Below, one piece after another: positions 45,674 to 53,980 of a stretch of DNA of 64,000 nt. How positions within the stretch are numbered: the first letter of the stretch is position 1; each line of letters opens with the position of its first letter. Source of the DNA: Actinomycetospora soli. GTDB lineage: Bacteria; Actinomycetota; Actinomycetes; Mycobacteriales; Pseudonocardiaceae. A program made the translations under genes and the position numbers. The notes beneath the pieces are model-generated. The model saw only the letters and a list, made by a program, of their open reading frames with translations, made no database searches and was not told the DNA's origin. Location: NCBI RefSeq assembly GCF_021026295.1, contig NZ_JAJNDA010000014.1:96684-160683 (forward strand), given 5' to 3'.

Positions 45674-46588
45674 ATGGTGAGTCGATCTTCGACGACGAGC
45701 GGTCCCCCCGCGCCGTTACTCTTCGTGCTCGGCGGCGCGTCGATGTACGTGGGCGCGGCGCTCGCCGTCGGCCTGTTCGAGCGGGTGTCGCCCGCCGGGG
45801 TCGCGTGGCTGCGCCTCGCCGGCGCGGCGGTCGTGCTCGCGGTGTGGCGCCTCGCGGCCCGGCGCTGGTCCCGGGCCGCCCGGGGCGGGCGGGTGCGCTG
45901 GTCCCGACGCCGGGTCGCGCTGGCCGGGGCCTTCGGGCTCGTGACGGCGGGCATGAACATCGTCTTCTACGAGGCGATCGCACGGTTGCCGCTGGGCACC
46001 GCGGTCGCCGTCGAGTTCGCCGGCCCGGTCCTCGTCGCGGCCCTCGGGTCCCGGAGCCGGCGCGACTGGTCGGCGCTGGCGCTCGTCGTCGTCGGGGTCG
46101 CCCTGATCGCGGACGTGCGCCTCGAGGGCTCGCCCGCGGGCGTCGTGTTCGCGCTGCTCGCCGCGCTCCTGTGGGCCGGCTACATCGTGCTCGGCGCGCG
46201 CGTGTCGAGCGGCTCGGGGTCGACGGGGGAGGGGATCGACGGGCTCGCGATCGGCTTCGTCGTCGCCGCCGTCGTGCTCTCGCCGCTGGCCCTGACGGCG
46301 GGCCCGATCGCCGGGGAACCGCTGCTGCTCGGCTCCGCGCTGGCGCTGGGCGTGCTGTCGTCGGTCGTGCCCTACGTGCTCGACCAGGTCGTGCTGCGCC
46401 GCGTCGGCCGCGCCCGCTTCGCGCTGCTCCTCGCCCTGCTGCCCCTGACCGCCACGGTGGTGGGCCTCGTCGGGCTCGCCCAGATCCCGGCACCGCTCGA
46501 GGCGGTCGGGATCGCGGCCGTCGTCGTCGGGGTGGCACTGCGGCGGGAGCCGGCCGCCGATCCACCGGCCGGCGACCCACCCGCGTGA
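45674..46588 (+). CDS. EamA-family exporter (RhtA-like)
   Basis: The 304-aa protein has ten helices in two EamA repeats; GTAVAVEFAGPVLVAALGSR is typical of RhtA-like threonine/homoserine or metabolite exporters. The ribosome site before ATG 45674 is poor and the start could be GTG 45677. Its stop codon lies within a palindromic repeat. Confidence 0.85.
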   Translation: MVSRSSTTSGPPAPLLFVLGGASMYVGAALAVGLFERVSPAGVAWLRLAGAAVVLAVWRLAARRWSRAARGGRVRWSRRRVALAGAFGLVTAGMNIVFYEAIARLPLGTAVAVEFAGPVLVAALGSRSRRDWSALALVVVGVALIADVRLEGSPAGVVFALLAALLWAGYIVLGARVSSGSGSTGEGIDGLAIGFVVAAVVLSPLALTAGPIAGEPLLLGSALALGVLSSVVPYVLDQVVLRRVGRARFALLLALLPLTATVVGLVGLAQIPAPLEAVGIAAVVVGVALRREPAADPPAGDPPA

Positions 46589-46634
46589 GGGGAACCCTCG
46601 TGCCACGAGAGCGCTCGAATCCTCCCCTCACGAG
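46584..46634. repeat. Second copy of the palindromic repeat, intergenic
   Basis: CGTGAGGGGA (46584-46593) and TCCCCTCACG (46623-46632) form a perfect 10-bp inverted repeat around a CTCGTG-c-CACGAG core. Nineteen bases (46616-46634) are identical to 33304-33322 inside the P1B-4 ATPase gene. It could also end transcription of the exporter gene, whose stop it overlaps. Confidence 0.65.
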
Positions 46635-46756
46635 GGGGCGCCGCCGACGGTGGGCGCCCACGGTCGACGAGATCGACCGAAGGTGCCCGTCGCTCCATCC
46701 GGGGGTGCGGTGCTGACTAGCCTGACCTGCGCTGTCGTCGACGAGGGGTGGGGAAC

Positions 46757-48136
46757 GTGACCGAGGAGCTGCGCGAGCGCGGCCGGGAGCTGGCGGCCGC
46801 GCTGGCCGCCGACGGGGTGGCCGGGCTGATGGTCGTCTGGGCCGACAACAACGGCATCCCGCGCTCGCGGACGGTCCCGGTGTCGGCGCTGCCCCAGGTG
46901 GCGGTGAGCGGGGTCGGGGTCACCCACCTGTTCGCCGTCTTCGACACGAACGACGCCATCGCGTTCGGCTCGCCCGGCATGGAGAACGCCTCCGGCGACG
47001 TCCGGCTCGTCCCGCAGCTCGACCGGATCACCCGCCTCGCCGGTCAGCCCGCCTTCGCCTGGGCGCCCGGGAAGCAGCTCGCCGCCGACGGCGGGCCGTG
47101 GGCGTTCGACCAGCGGTCGGTGCTCGAGCGGGTCGTCGAGGGCCTCGCCGCCGACGGCTGCTCCGCCCTGGTCGGCTACGAGATGGAGTTCGGCGTCTTC
47201 GAGCCGGAGACCGACCCGGACGACTCCGAGCTGCTCCCCGCCCACCACGGTCCCGCCTACAGCCCGCACGCCCTGCTGCCCATCGACGGCTTCGTCGCCT
47301 CGGTGATGCGCGACGCCGAGGCCAACGGCCTGCGGCTGGGGCAGATCCACGCCGAGTACGGGCCGGCCCAGGTGGAGCTCTCGCTCGCCGCGGCCGACCC
47401 GCTGACCGCCGCCGACCAGCAGCTCCTGGCCCGCCAGACGGTGCTGGCGGCCGCCGAGGCGCACGGCCTGCGGGTGTCCTTCGCGCCGCTGCCCACGCTC
47501 AGCGGGGCCGGCAACGGCTGGCACGTGCACACGTCGCTGTGGCGCGGCGGCGAGAACCTCCTCGCGGGCGGTCCGGAGGGCCCACGCGGTACCGCCGGCG
47601 CGGGCTACGTCGCCGGGCTCCTGCGCGACCTGCCCGCGCTCGCCGCGGTCACCGCCCCCTCGCAGGGCTCGCTCGCCCGGCTGCGCCCCGGCTTCTTCGC
47701 GGGCGCGTTCTCCGGCTTCTGGGGCGTGGAGAACCGCGAGGCGCCGCTGCGCTACGTGCCCGGCTCGGCCCTGCTCGGCGAGGACCACGCCAACGTCGAG
47801 CTCAAGACCTCCGACGCCTCCGCCAACCCCTACCTCGCCCTGGCGGCCATCCTGACGGCGGGTGCGGCCGGGGTCGAGGAGAACCTCGTCCCGCCGCCCC
47901 CGACCGCCGCGGACCCGGGCACCTGGAAGAAGAAGGAGCGCGCCGCCGCGGGGATCGAGAAGCTGCCGACCACCCAGGCCGAGCAGGAGGAGGCGCTGCG
48001 CGCGAACCCGCGGATCGCGGGCGTGCTCGGCGACGAGCTCCTCGAGGCGTTCCTCGCCGTCCGCCGCGCCGACGCGGCGTGGGCCGCGGAGAAGGACACC
48101 GAGGAGGTCCTCGCGGCCTGGCGCTGGCGGTACTGA
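46757..48136 (+). CDS. Glutamine synthetase family protein (GlnA3/GlnA4-like)
   Basis: The 459-aa protein has the GS fold: N-terminal DNNGIPRSRTV, catalytic EMEFG and EYGPAQVEL, GNGWHVHTSLW ammonia/glutamate region and ENREAPLRYVPG. The adenylylation loop of GlnA1 is not seen. Relatives in actinobacteria ligate glutamate to polyamines or other amines; true glutamine synthesis is doubtful. GTG 46757 fits GAGGGG upstream better than GTG 46748. Confidence 0.88.
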   Translation: MTEELRERGRELAAALAADGVAGLMVVWADNNGIPRSRTVPVSALPQVAVSGVGVTHLFAVFDTNDAIAFGSPGMENASGDVRLVPQLDRITRLAGQPAFAWAPGKQLAADGGPWAFDQRSVLERVVEGLAADGCSALVGYEMEFGVFEPETDPDDSELLPAHHGPAYSPHALLPIDGFVASVMRDAEANGLRLGQIHAEYGPAQVELSLAAADPLTAADQQLLARQTVLAAAEAHGLRVSFAPLPTLSGAGNGWHVHTSLWRGGENLLAGGPEGPRGTAGAGYVAGLLRDLPALAAVTAPSQGSLARLRPGFFAGAFSGFWGVENREAPLRYVPGSALLGEDHANVELKTSDASANPYLALAAILTAGAAGVEENLVPPPPTAADPGTWKKKERAAAGIEKLPTTQAEQEEALRANPRIAGVLGDELLEAFLAVRRADAAWAAEKDTEEVLAAWRWRY

Positions 48137-48175
48137 GCGGCCTCGCAGCGATCCGACGGCAGCGGGGCGATCATC

Positions 48176-49177
48176 GTGGGCGTGGGACGTCCCGGGTACC
48201 GCAGCGCGGCGAGCGCACTCCTGACCGCGGCCGTCCTGCTGCCCGAGGTCATCGGGGTCGACCGGACGGCGCCGTGGCCGATCGTCACCGCGTTCCGCCG
48301 CCGGCTCGCGCTCGGGGCCGCCGGGGTCGCCGGGATCGCGGCGGCCCGGCCGGGAGCGCGACGCGACGTCGGGCTGGGCGTCGGTGCGGTCGCCGCGGCG
48401 GCCCTCGCCGTCTCGACCGTGCGGCACCGTCGCCGCCCGGGCGGCACCCGGGTCGGGGAGCCGCTCGCCGTGCTCGGCGCCAACGTGTGGATCGGGCGGG
48501 CGGACCCGGTCGCGCTCGCCGCGACGATCCGCCGGGGACGCCCCGACGTCGTCGTGCTGCTCGAGGCCGGCGACCGCTTCCGGCACGCGCTCGCCGTCGA
48601 GATCGACGACCTGGGCTACCGCGGCTGGTCGTGCGCCCCCGGGCGGGCCGAGGTGGAGGCGGCCGGCGCCGGGGACCACGCGTGCACGTCGGTGCTCGCC
48701 GCCCCCGCGCTCGGCGCCGTCACGGTGCGGGCGGTCACCCGGGACACCGCGTCCGGCTGGATCGAGCTCACCGGCGGGGCGCTCGGCGACACGCGGGTCC
48801 TGGCCGTGCACCCCGCGGTGCTGCTGCCGAGCCGCACCCACGAGTGGCGCCGCGAGCTGGACCGCCTCGCGGGACTCGTCGCCGACGACCCGCGGCCGAC
48901 GGTGGTCGTCGGCGACCTCAACGCGACGCTGGAGCACCGGGCCCTGCAGCGCGTGCTGCGGGGGATGCGCTCGGCGGCCGCCGAGGTGGGCCGGGCCCGC
49001 GAGGGGACCTGGCCCGCGCAGCGCCCGCGCCGGCTCGGCGTCGCGATCGACCACGTCCTCGTGTCGGACGCGGTGGGCGTCGGGTCCGTCGAGGTCCTCG
49101 ACGTGCCCGGCAGCGACCACCGCGCCCTGCTCGCCCGCCTCAGGCGGCCGAGAGCCGCCGCAGCTCGTCGTCGCTGA
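48176..49177 (+). CDS. Endonuclease/exonuclease/phosphatase-fold membrane protein
   Basis: The 333-aa protein has two or three hydrophobic segments in the first 90 residues, then an EEP domain: LGANVWIG, VVLLEAG, VVGDLNAT, IDHVLVSD and GSDHRALL. These are the metal and phosphate ligands of the fold. Substrate (nucleic acid or phosphoester) unknown. It runs 38 bp into the convergent aldo/keto reductase gene. Confidence 0.85.
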   Translation: MGVGRPGYRSAASALLTAAVLLPEVIGVDRTAPWPIVTAFRRRLALGAAGVAGIAAARPGARRDVGLGVGAVAAAALAVSTVRHRRRPGGTRVGEPLAVLGANVWIGRADPVALAATIRRGRPDVVVLLEAGDRFRHALAVEIDDLGYRGWSCAPGRAEVEAAGAGDHACTSVLAAPALGAVTVRAVTRDTASGWIELTGGALGDTRVLAVHPAVLLPSRTHEWRRELDRLAGLVADDPRPTVVVGDLNATLEHRALQRVLRGMRSAAAEVGRAREGTWPAQRPRRLGVAIDHVLVSDAVGVGSVEVLDVPGSDHRALLARLRRPRAAAARRR

Positions 49178-50078
49178 GCCGCAGCGAGACCGCGGGCAGG
49201 ATCTCGCCCAGCTGCGCCAGGGTGCGCCCCGAGGCGATCGGCGCGCCCACCGTCGGCTGTGCGGCGAGCCAGGCCAGCGACACCGCGGCCACGGGCACGT
49301 CGTGGGCCGCCGCGATCTCGTCGAGCACGCCGAGGACGGCGACGCCGTGGTCGTCGAGGTAGGCGCGGGCGCCCTCGGCGCGGGCGCTCGCCATGGCCCC
49401 GGATGAGGCCCCGGAGTCGACCTGGTCCGATCCCGGCCGGTACTTCCCGGTCAGGAAGCCCTTCGCGAGCCCGAAGTACGGGTAGCAGACGAGGCCCTCG
49501 CGCTCGACCAGCGGCGCCAGGTCCCGCTCGTAGTCCCGCTCGACGAGGTTGTAGTGCGGCTGCACCGCGCTGAACCGGGTCAGGTCGTGCTTGTCGGCGA
49601 GCTCCAGCGCGCACGCGAGCCGGTCGGCGTCGAAGTTGGACGCCCCGACCGCCCGGACCTTCCCGGCGCGGACGAGCTCGTCGAACGCGCCGACGTAGTC
49701 CTCCTGCGGGGTGTCGGGGTCGTCGCGGTGGGCGTAGTAGAGGTCGATGTGGTCGGTCTGCAGGCGACGCAGCGAGTCGTCGCACGCGGCACGGATGTTC
49801 TCCGGGCGCAGGCCCTTGCGCTGCTCCCAGGAGCCGACCTTCGTCGCGATGACCACGTCGTCGCGGCGCCCGGTGCGCGCCAGCCAGTTCCCGATCACGG
49901 TCTCGGACTCGCCGCCGGAGTTGCCCTCGGCGCGCGCCATGTAGGAGTCGGCGGTGTCGATCATGCGGCCGCCGGCGTCGACGAAGGCGTCGAGCAGCGC
50001 GTGGGAGGTCGGCTCGTCGGCGGTCCAGCCGAAGACGTTCCCACCCAGGCACAACCCGTCGTCAGGAAGAGCAGTCAT
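49140..50078 (-). CDS. Aldo/keto reductase
   Basis: The 312-aa TIM-barrel reductase has the catalytic set Asp and Tyr in IDTADSY, Lys in IATKVG, and His in LYYAHRDDP. It reduces carbonyls with NADPH; the substrate is unknown. It has the KGFLTGKYRPG segment of the YajO/Tas-like group. Confidence 0.92.
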   Translation of the reverse strand: MTALPDDGLCLGGNVFGWTADEPTSHALLDAFVDAGGRMIDTADSYMARAEGNSGGESETVIGNWLARTGRRDDVVIATKVGSWEQRKGLRPENIRAACDDSLRRLQTDHIDLYYAHRDDPDTPQEDYVGAFDELVRAGKVRAVGASNFDADRLACALELADKHDLTRFSAVQPHYNLVERDYERDLAPLVEREGLVCYPYFGLAKGFLTGKYRPGSDQVDSGASSGAMASARAEGARAYLDDHGVAVLGVLDEIAAAHDVPVAAVSLAWLAAQPTVGAPIASGRTLAQLGEILPAVSLRLSDDELRRLSAA

Positions 50079-50140
50079 GCCCCCGGTCTACCCCGCCCGA
50101 CGGGGGCAGACCCTGCACGCGTCGCGCGGATCTTGGTCGG

Positions 50141-50638
50141 GTGATCGGCGTGGTGGCAGGGTCGGCGACCGTGGAGGAACTGCTCGGTGAGGTGGCCGCC
50201 CTCGGGGACGCGCCGACCCTGCTCGTGGCCTGCGGCTTCGACGGCGCGCTCGCCCCGCTCGGGGACGACCGGGCGCTGCAGCAGTCGTCCGAGGCGCTGA
50301 ACGTGCTGCTCGCCCTGCCCGGGACCACCGTGGCGGTCGTCTCCCGACGGCCCGCCGACGAGATCGCCGAGCTGATGTTCCTCTCCGGGGCCAAGGGCGG
50401 GCTGCGGATGCTCGACCCCGACGCGGTGGAGCCGCTGCGCCGGGAGCTCGGCGCGGTGGCCCTCGTCGTCGACACCGACCCCGCCACCCTCGCCGGGCTG
50501 GGCGCGGGCGACCTCGGCGTCCTCGTGGACGCCGACGCCGATCCCGACGCCGACCCCGAGCACGGCGTCTACCGCGTCGCGGAGGCCGAGGACGTCGTCG
50601 ACGTGCTCGAGGAGCTGGTCGGCGCCCGGCGTCACTGA
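50141..50638 (+). CDS. Degenerate HAD / trehalose-phosphatase-like protein
   Basis: The 165-aa protein resembles the N-terminal half of OtsB-like HAD phosphatases: LLVACGFDGALAPL matches motif I (LDFDGTLAP) and VAVVSRRPADEI matches motif II. The nucleophile Asp of motif I is Gly, so catalysis by the usual route is unlikely. It may be a pseudoenzyme or a regulatory domain. The gene overlaps cysQ convergently by 7 bp. Confidence 0.7.
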   Translation: MIGVVAGSATVEELLGEVAALGDAPTLLVACGFDGALAPLGDDRALQQSSEALNVLLALPGTTVAVVSRRPADEIAELMFLSGAKGGLRMLDPDAVEPLRRELGAVALVVDTDPATLAGLGAGDLGVLVDADADPDADPEHGVYRVAEAEDVVDVLEELVGARRH

Positions 50639-51408
50639 CCCGCGAGCGCCGCCAGCACCGCCGCGTGGACGGTCGGCCGGGCGATGAGCAGGTCGGGGGA
50701 GTACGGGTCGTCCTGCCCGTAGGGCACGGGCGAGCCGTCGACACGCGTGGCGAGCAGACCCGCGGCCATCGCGACCGCCATCGGCGCGGCGTTGTCCCAC
50801 TCGTACTGCCCGCCGGAGTGCAGGTAGACGTCGGCCTCGCCGTCGAGCACCGCCAGCGTCTTCACCCCGGCCGCGGAGCGCTTGACCAGCCGCACCGCGA
50901 ACGCGCGCTCGACCGCGCGGAGCTCGTGCGGGGGGCGCGAGCGGCTCACCGTGACCGCCAGCTCGTCGCCGATCGGGTCGTCGGGGACGGGCGCGACGGT
51001 GCCGGAGTCGACGAGGGCGTCGCGCCCCGGGATCGCGACCGCGCCCGCGGCCAGCTGCCCGTCGACCACGAGGGCCACGTGCACGCCCCACTCGTCGGTG
51101 CCGCGGCCGAACCCGGAGGAACCGTCCAGCGGGTCGACGATCCACAGCCGGTGGGCGCCCCGGCGCCCGCGCGGGTCGAGCGAGCCCTCCTCGGAGAGCA
51201 CCGCGTCGTCGGGCCGGCGCCGGGCGAGCTCGGCGGTGAGGTACTCGTGCGCCCGCTCGTCGCCGGCGTATTCGCGGTCGCGGCCGGGCGACGTCGCGTC
51301 GCGCAGGTCGAGCAGCAGACGTCCGGTGGCATCGGCCAGCTCCCGGGCCAGCGCGGCGTCCTCCGCGTAGGCGGGGCTGCCGGGTATGACGGTGTCGGGG
51401 GAGCTCAC
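50632..51408 (-). CDS. cysQ: 3'(2'),5'-bisphosphate nucleotidase, CysQ-like
   Basis: The 258-aa protein has the Li+-sensitive phosphatase motifs EEG, DPLDGSSGF and WDNAAPMAV, which bind the catalytic Mg ions. CysQ removes phosphate from PAP made in sulfate assimilation; inositol-phosphatase activity is also possible. GTG 51408 is preferred; GTG 51426 is possible. Confidence 0.85.
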   Translation of the reverse strand: MSSPDTVIPGSPAYAEDAALARELADATGRLLLDLRDATSPGRDREYAGDERAHEYLTAELARRRPDDAVLSEEGSLDPRGRRGAHRLWIVDPLDGSSGFGRGTDEWGVHVALVVDGQLAAGAVAIPGRDALVDSGTVAPVPDDPIGDELAVTVSRSRPPHELRAVERAFAVRLVKRSAAGVKTLAVLDGEADVYLHSGGQYEWDNAAPMAVAMAAGLLATRVDGSPVPYGQDDPYSPDLLIARPTVHAAVLAALAGQ

Positions 51409-51461
51409 CCCCCGATCTTCGCCCACGACGCCGGGTGGGTGCGCGGTGGCAGGGTGGTGAC

Positions 51462-51872
51462 GTGCTCGGTGTGGTGACCGCGGTGGCGTGGGTGTGGCTC
51501 GGGATGGTGCTGGCGATCTCGTTCCTGGAGGCGCCGCTGAAGTTCCGCGCCCCCGGCGTCACCCTCCCGGTCGGCCTCGGCATCGGCCGGGTCGTCTTCC
51601 GCGCCCTCAACGCCGTCGAGGTGGTGTTCGCGGTCGTCGTGGTGGTCGGCCTGGTCCTCGGTCCCGTCCGGACGGCGGGGGTGGTCGCCGTGGGGCTGCT
51701 GGCGGTCCAGCTCGTGGCGGTGCGCCCCGTGCTGACGCGCCGGTCCGACCGCGTCCTCGCGGGCGGGGACACCGGCCGGCGCAGCCACGCGCACCTGGTC
51801 TACGTCGCGCTCGAGGTGGCGAAGGTGGCTGCGCTGGTGTGGCTCGGGGTGGCCGCCACGGCCGCGCCGTGA
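51462..51872 (+). CDS. Conserved four-helix membrane protein
   Basis: The 136-aa protein has four hydrophobic helices and the conserved segment ISFLEAPLKFRAPGVTLPVG. I have no function for it. The downstream region is cut by an IS481-family insertion 30 bp after its stop. Confidence 0.7.
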   Translation: MLGVVTAVAWVWLGMVLAISFLEAPLKFRAPGVTLPVGLGIGRVVFRALNAVEVVFAVVVVVGLVLGPVRTAGVVAVGLLAVQLVAVRPVLTRRSDRVLAGGDTGRRSHAHLVYVALEVAKVAALVWLGVAATAAP

Positions 51873-51901
51873 GGTCGGGCGTCGCGCCGGACCCGTCCGG
51901 T

Positions 51902-51907
51902 CCTAGG
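51902..51907. repeat. Left target-site duplication of the IS481-family element
   Basis: CCTAGG directly flanks the left inverted repeat and is repeated at 53021-53026. It fits the NCTAGN target preference known for IS481. Confidence 0.85.
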
Positions 51908-53020
51908 TGTACTGACCGGACACGTTGGTTGAACCGGTGTGACGACACGGTCTGAATGATCTTGAGGGGAGGACCTCTCGGGAGTGCTGTGGAGCTGTCT
52001 GACGGCACCCACTCACGACCGGGAGGTCCTCCGTGGCCCACGCTAACGCGGCGCTGACCCCGCGCGGCCGATTGAAGCTCGCGCGTCTGATCGTCGAGCA
52101 GAACTGGCCGATCGCGCAGGCCGCGATCCGCTTCCAGGTCTCGTGGCCGACCGCCAAGCGCTGGTCGCAGCGCTACCGCGAACTCGGCGAGGCCGGCATG
52201 GTCGACCGGTCCTCACGCCCGCACCGCATGCCGCGCACGACCCCGCGGCCGGTGATCCGCAAGATGGTGCACCTGCGCTGGAAGCAGCGCCTGGGCCAGC
52301 TCGAGATCGCCGCCCGGCTCGGGGTGGCGGCCTCCACGGTGCACCTGTGGCTACGCCGCTGCGGCATCAGCCGACTCGGTCACCTCGACCGGGCCACCGG
52401 GGAACCCGTGCGCCGCTACGAACACCCCCACCCCGGAGCGATGATCCACGTCGACGTGAAGAAGCTCGGGAACATCCCCGACCAGGGCGGATGGCGCTAC
52501 GTCGGCCGCGCCCAGGGCAAGCGCAACCGGGCCGCCACCGCGCACCGTGGCCGCAGCGCCCGACGCGCCCCGCTGATCGGGACCGCCTATGTCCATACCG
52601 TCATCGACGACCACTCCCGCGTCGCCTACGCCGAGATCCACGACGACGAGAAAGCCGTCACCGCCATCGGGGTCCTGGTGCGCGCCGTGGCCTGGTTCGC
52701 CGCCCGCAACGTGACCGTCGAGCGGGTGCTCTCCGACAACGGGTCGGCCTACAAGTCCCACGCCTGGCGCGAGGCCTGCGCCGAGCTCGGCGTCGTGCAC
52801 AAGCGGACCCGGCCCTACCGGCCCCAGACCAACGGCAAGATCGAACGGTTCCACCGCACCATGACCGCCGGGTGGGCCTTCCGACGGCTCTATCTGAGCG
52901 AATCCCAGCGCCGCAAAGCGCTCCCGGGGTGGCTGCACGAGTACAACCACCACCGGCCCCACAGCGCCATCGGCAGACAGGCCCCGATCACCCGCTTGAC
53001 CAACCTGTCCGGTCAGTACA
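51908..53020 (+). mobile_element. IS481-family insertion sequence (1113 bp)
   Basis: The terminal inverted repeats are 22 bp (TGTACTGACCGGACA then GTTGGT, one mismatch between ends) at 51908-51929 and 52999-53020. One transposase fills the interior. The perfect duplication CCTAGG on both sides and the intact transposase suggest a recent, possibly still active insertion. Confidence 0.93.
51968..52032 (+). promoter_or_regulatory. Fold-back hairpin covering the transposase ribosome site
   Basis: A 14-bp inverted repeat (51968-51981 and 52019-52032; one G-U pair) has the transposase GGGAGG in its right arm, directly before GTG 52033. Transcripts entering from outside would fold and block translation, a known protective design in some insertion sequences. 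Confidence 0.6.
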
Positions 53021-53025
53021 CCTAG
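52033..53025 (+). CDS. IS481-family DDE transposase
   Basis: The 330-aa protein has an N-terminal helix-turn-helix region (LTPRGRLKLARLIVEQ, WPTAKRWSQRYRELG) and an rve integrase core with the DDE triad: MIHVDVKKLG near 140, LSDNGSAYKS near 235 and NGKIERFHRT near 275. The stop codon TAG (53023-53025) is not in the element: it is supplied by the CTAG of the target duplication. Confidence 0.95.
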   Translation: MAHANAALTPRGRLKLARLIVEQNWPIAQAAIRFQVSWPTAKRWSQRYRELGEAGMVDRSSRPHRMPRTTPRPVIRKMVHLRWKQRLGQLEIAARLGVAASTVHLWLRRCGISRLGHLDRATGEPVRRYEHPHPGAMIHVDVKKLGNIPDQGGWRYVGRAQGKRNRAATAHRGRSARRAPLIGTAYVHTVIDDHSRVAYAEIHDDEKAVTAIGVLVRAVAWFAARNVTVERVLSDNGSAYKSHAWREACAELGVVHKRTRPYRPQTNGKIERFHRTMTAGWAFRRLYLSESQRRKALPGWLHEYNHHRPHSAIGRQAPITRLTNLSGQYT

Positions 53026-53026
53026 G
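53021..53026. repeat. Right target-site duplication of the IS481-family element
   Basis: CCTAGG after the right inverted repeat. Its CTAG core gives the stop codon of the transposase on the plus strand and of the next gene on the minus strand. Confidence 0.85.
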
Positions 53027-53312
53027 GCGTCTCCGCGGCGATCAGGACGCGGGCGAGCTCGTCGAGCACCGCGCCCCGGGCCTCGTCGCGTTCCGGGGCG
53101 GTCTGCGGGTTCTGGTCGAGCAGCAGACGCGCGAGGCTCGCGAGGCTGACCACCTGGGCGCCGAACTCCTCGGGCCCGCCGAGCTCGCCGAGCAGCTCGC
53201 CGACGGCGCGCAGGTCCCCGGCGTCCATGGCCCGGATGACGGCCACGCTGCGCTGGTGGACGTCGGCCGGGTCGGGGCCCGGGAGGTCGTCGGCCTCGGG
53301 GTGCTGGGTCAT
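53022..53312 (-). CDS. Small hypothetical helical protein
   Basis: The 96-aa acidic protein is rich in Leu, Ala, Glu and Asp and probably all-helical; the N-terminus is MTQHPEADDLPGPDP. No family recognised. Its stop codon lies in the duplicated CCTAGG, so the insertion left it exactly full-length. The start could also be at 53327. Confidence 0.65.
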   Translation of the reverse strand: MTQHPEADDLPGPDPADVHQRSVAVIRAMDAGDLRAVGELLGELGGPEEFGAQVVSLASLARLLLDQNPQTAPERDEARGAVLDELARVLIAAETP

Positions 53313-53346
53313 GGCACGGAGCATCACAGACCCGGTGCGGGCGGGC

Positions 53347-53760
53347 TCAGCGGAGGGCGATCACGGACTTGGTGATCTGGCTGCGCGCCACGAGCCGGTC
53401 GCCGACGGTCGCGGTGGCGCTCACGAACCCCAGACGCCGGGTGCGGCGTTCCAGGACCGCCGTCACCAGCACCTCCTCGTCGCGCTGCCCGGGGCTGAGC
53501 AGCTGCGTCGAGATGTGGTGGGTGACGGCGTGCTCGTCGTCGGCGAGTTCCGGGAGCAGCGTGAGGAAGCCCTGCAGCTCGAGGATCGCGCCGAGCGCCC
53601 CGGCGTGCAGGGTCCCGCCGGGGTTGAGGGCCAGGTCGCGCACCGGGAACACCAGCCCGCCGGTAGGCGCCGCCGGTTCCGCGGGGCGGGCCCCCAACGC
53701 CTCCTGCAGCGGGATGGCCAGGGCGGCCGCGGCCCTGGCCCCGAGCGACGCCGCGTTCAG
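53347..53760 (-). CDS. PaaI-like hotdog thioesterase
   Basis: The 137-aa product has a hotdog domain: NPGGTLHAGALGAILELQG carries the HAGA region and SATATVGDRLVARSQI the last strand. It probably cleaves an acyl-CoA. No ATG, GTG or TTG with a good ribosome site opens the full domain. The frame can start at CTG 53760, overlapping the stop of the upstream gene; a GTG inside LVFPV would trim the first helix. Confidence 0.72.
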   Translation of the reverse strand: MNAASLGARAAAALAIPLQEALGARPAEPAAPTGGLVFPVRDLALNPGGTLHAGALGAILELQGFLTLLPELADDEHAVTHHISTQLLSPGQRDEEVLVTAVLERRTRRLGFVSATATVGDRLVARSQITKSVIALR

Positions 53761-53957
53761 CGGATGCCCTCGCGGCGCAGCACCGAGAGCGCCCAGGCGG
53801 CGAGACCGCCGAGCACGATGCACACGGCGAGCAGGGCGGCGAACCACCAGACGCCGGTGACGATCAGCCCGACCAGCCACACCAGGCCGAACACCACGTT
53901 GAAGCCCAGCAGGAACACGTAACGGCGGCGTTCGTCGGGGCGGACCCGCTCCTCCAT
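53757..53957 (-). CDS. Small two-helix membrane protein
   Basis: The 66-aa protein has an acidic/basic N-terminus (EERVRPDERRR) and two hydrophobic helices. It is joined to the thioesterase gene by stop overlap. Function unknown; the start may be ATG 53957 or GTG 53963. Confidence 0.7.
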   Translation of the reverse strand: MEERVRPDERRRYVFLLGFNVVFGLVWLVGLIVTGVWWFAALLAVCIVLGGLAAWALSVLRREGIR

Positions 53958-53980
53958 CGGCACGGGTCCACGCTAGCGCC

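Noticed and set aside
48176..50078. 38-bp convergent overlap of two genes as a frameshift sign
   Set aside because: Both proteins reach their normal family ends. Short 3' overlaps are common in this window (also 11039-11057 and 50632-50638).
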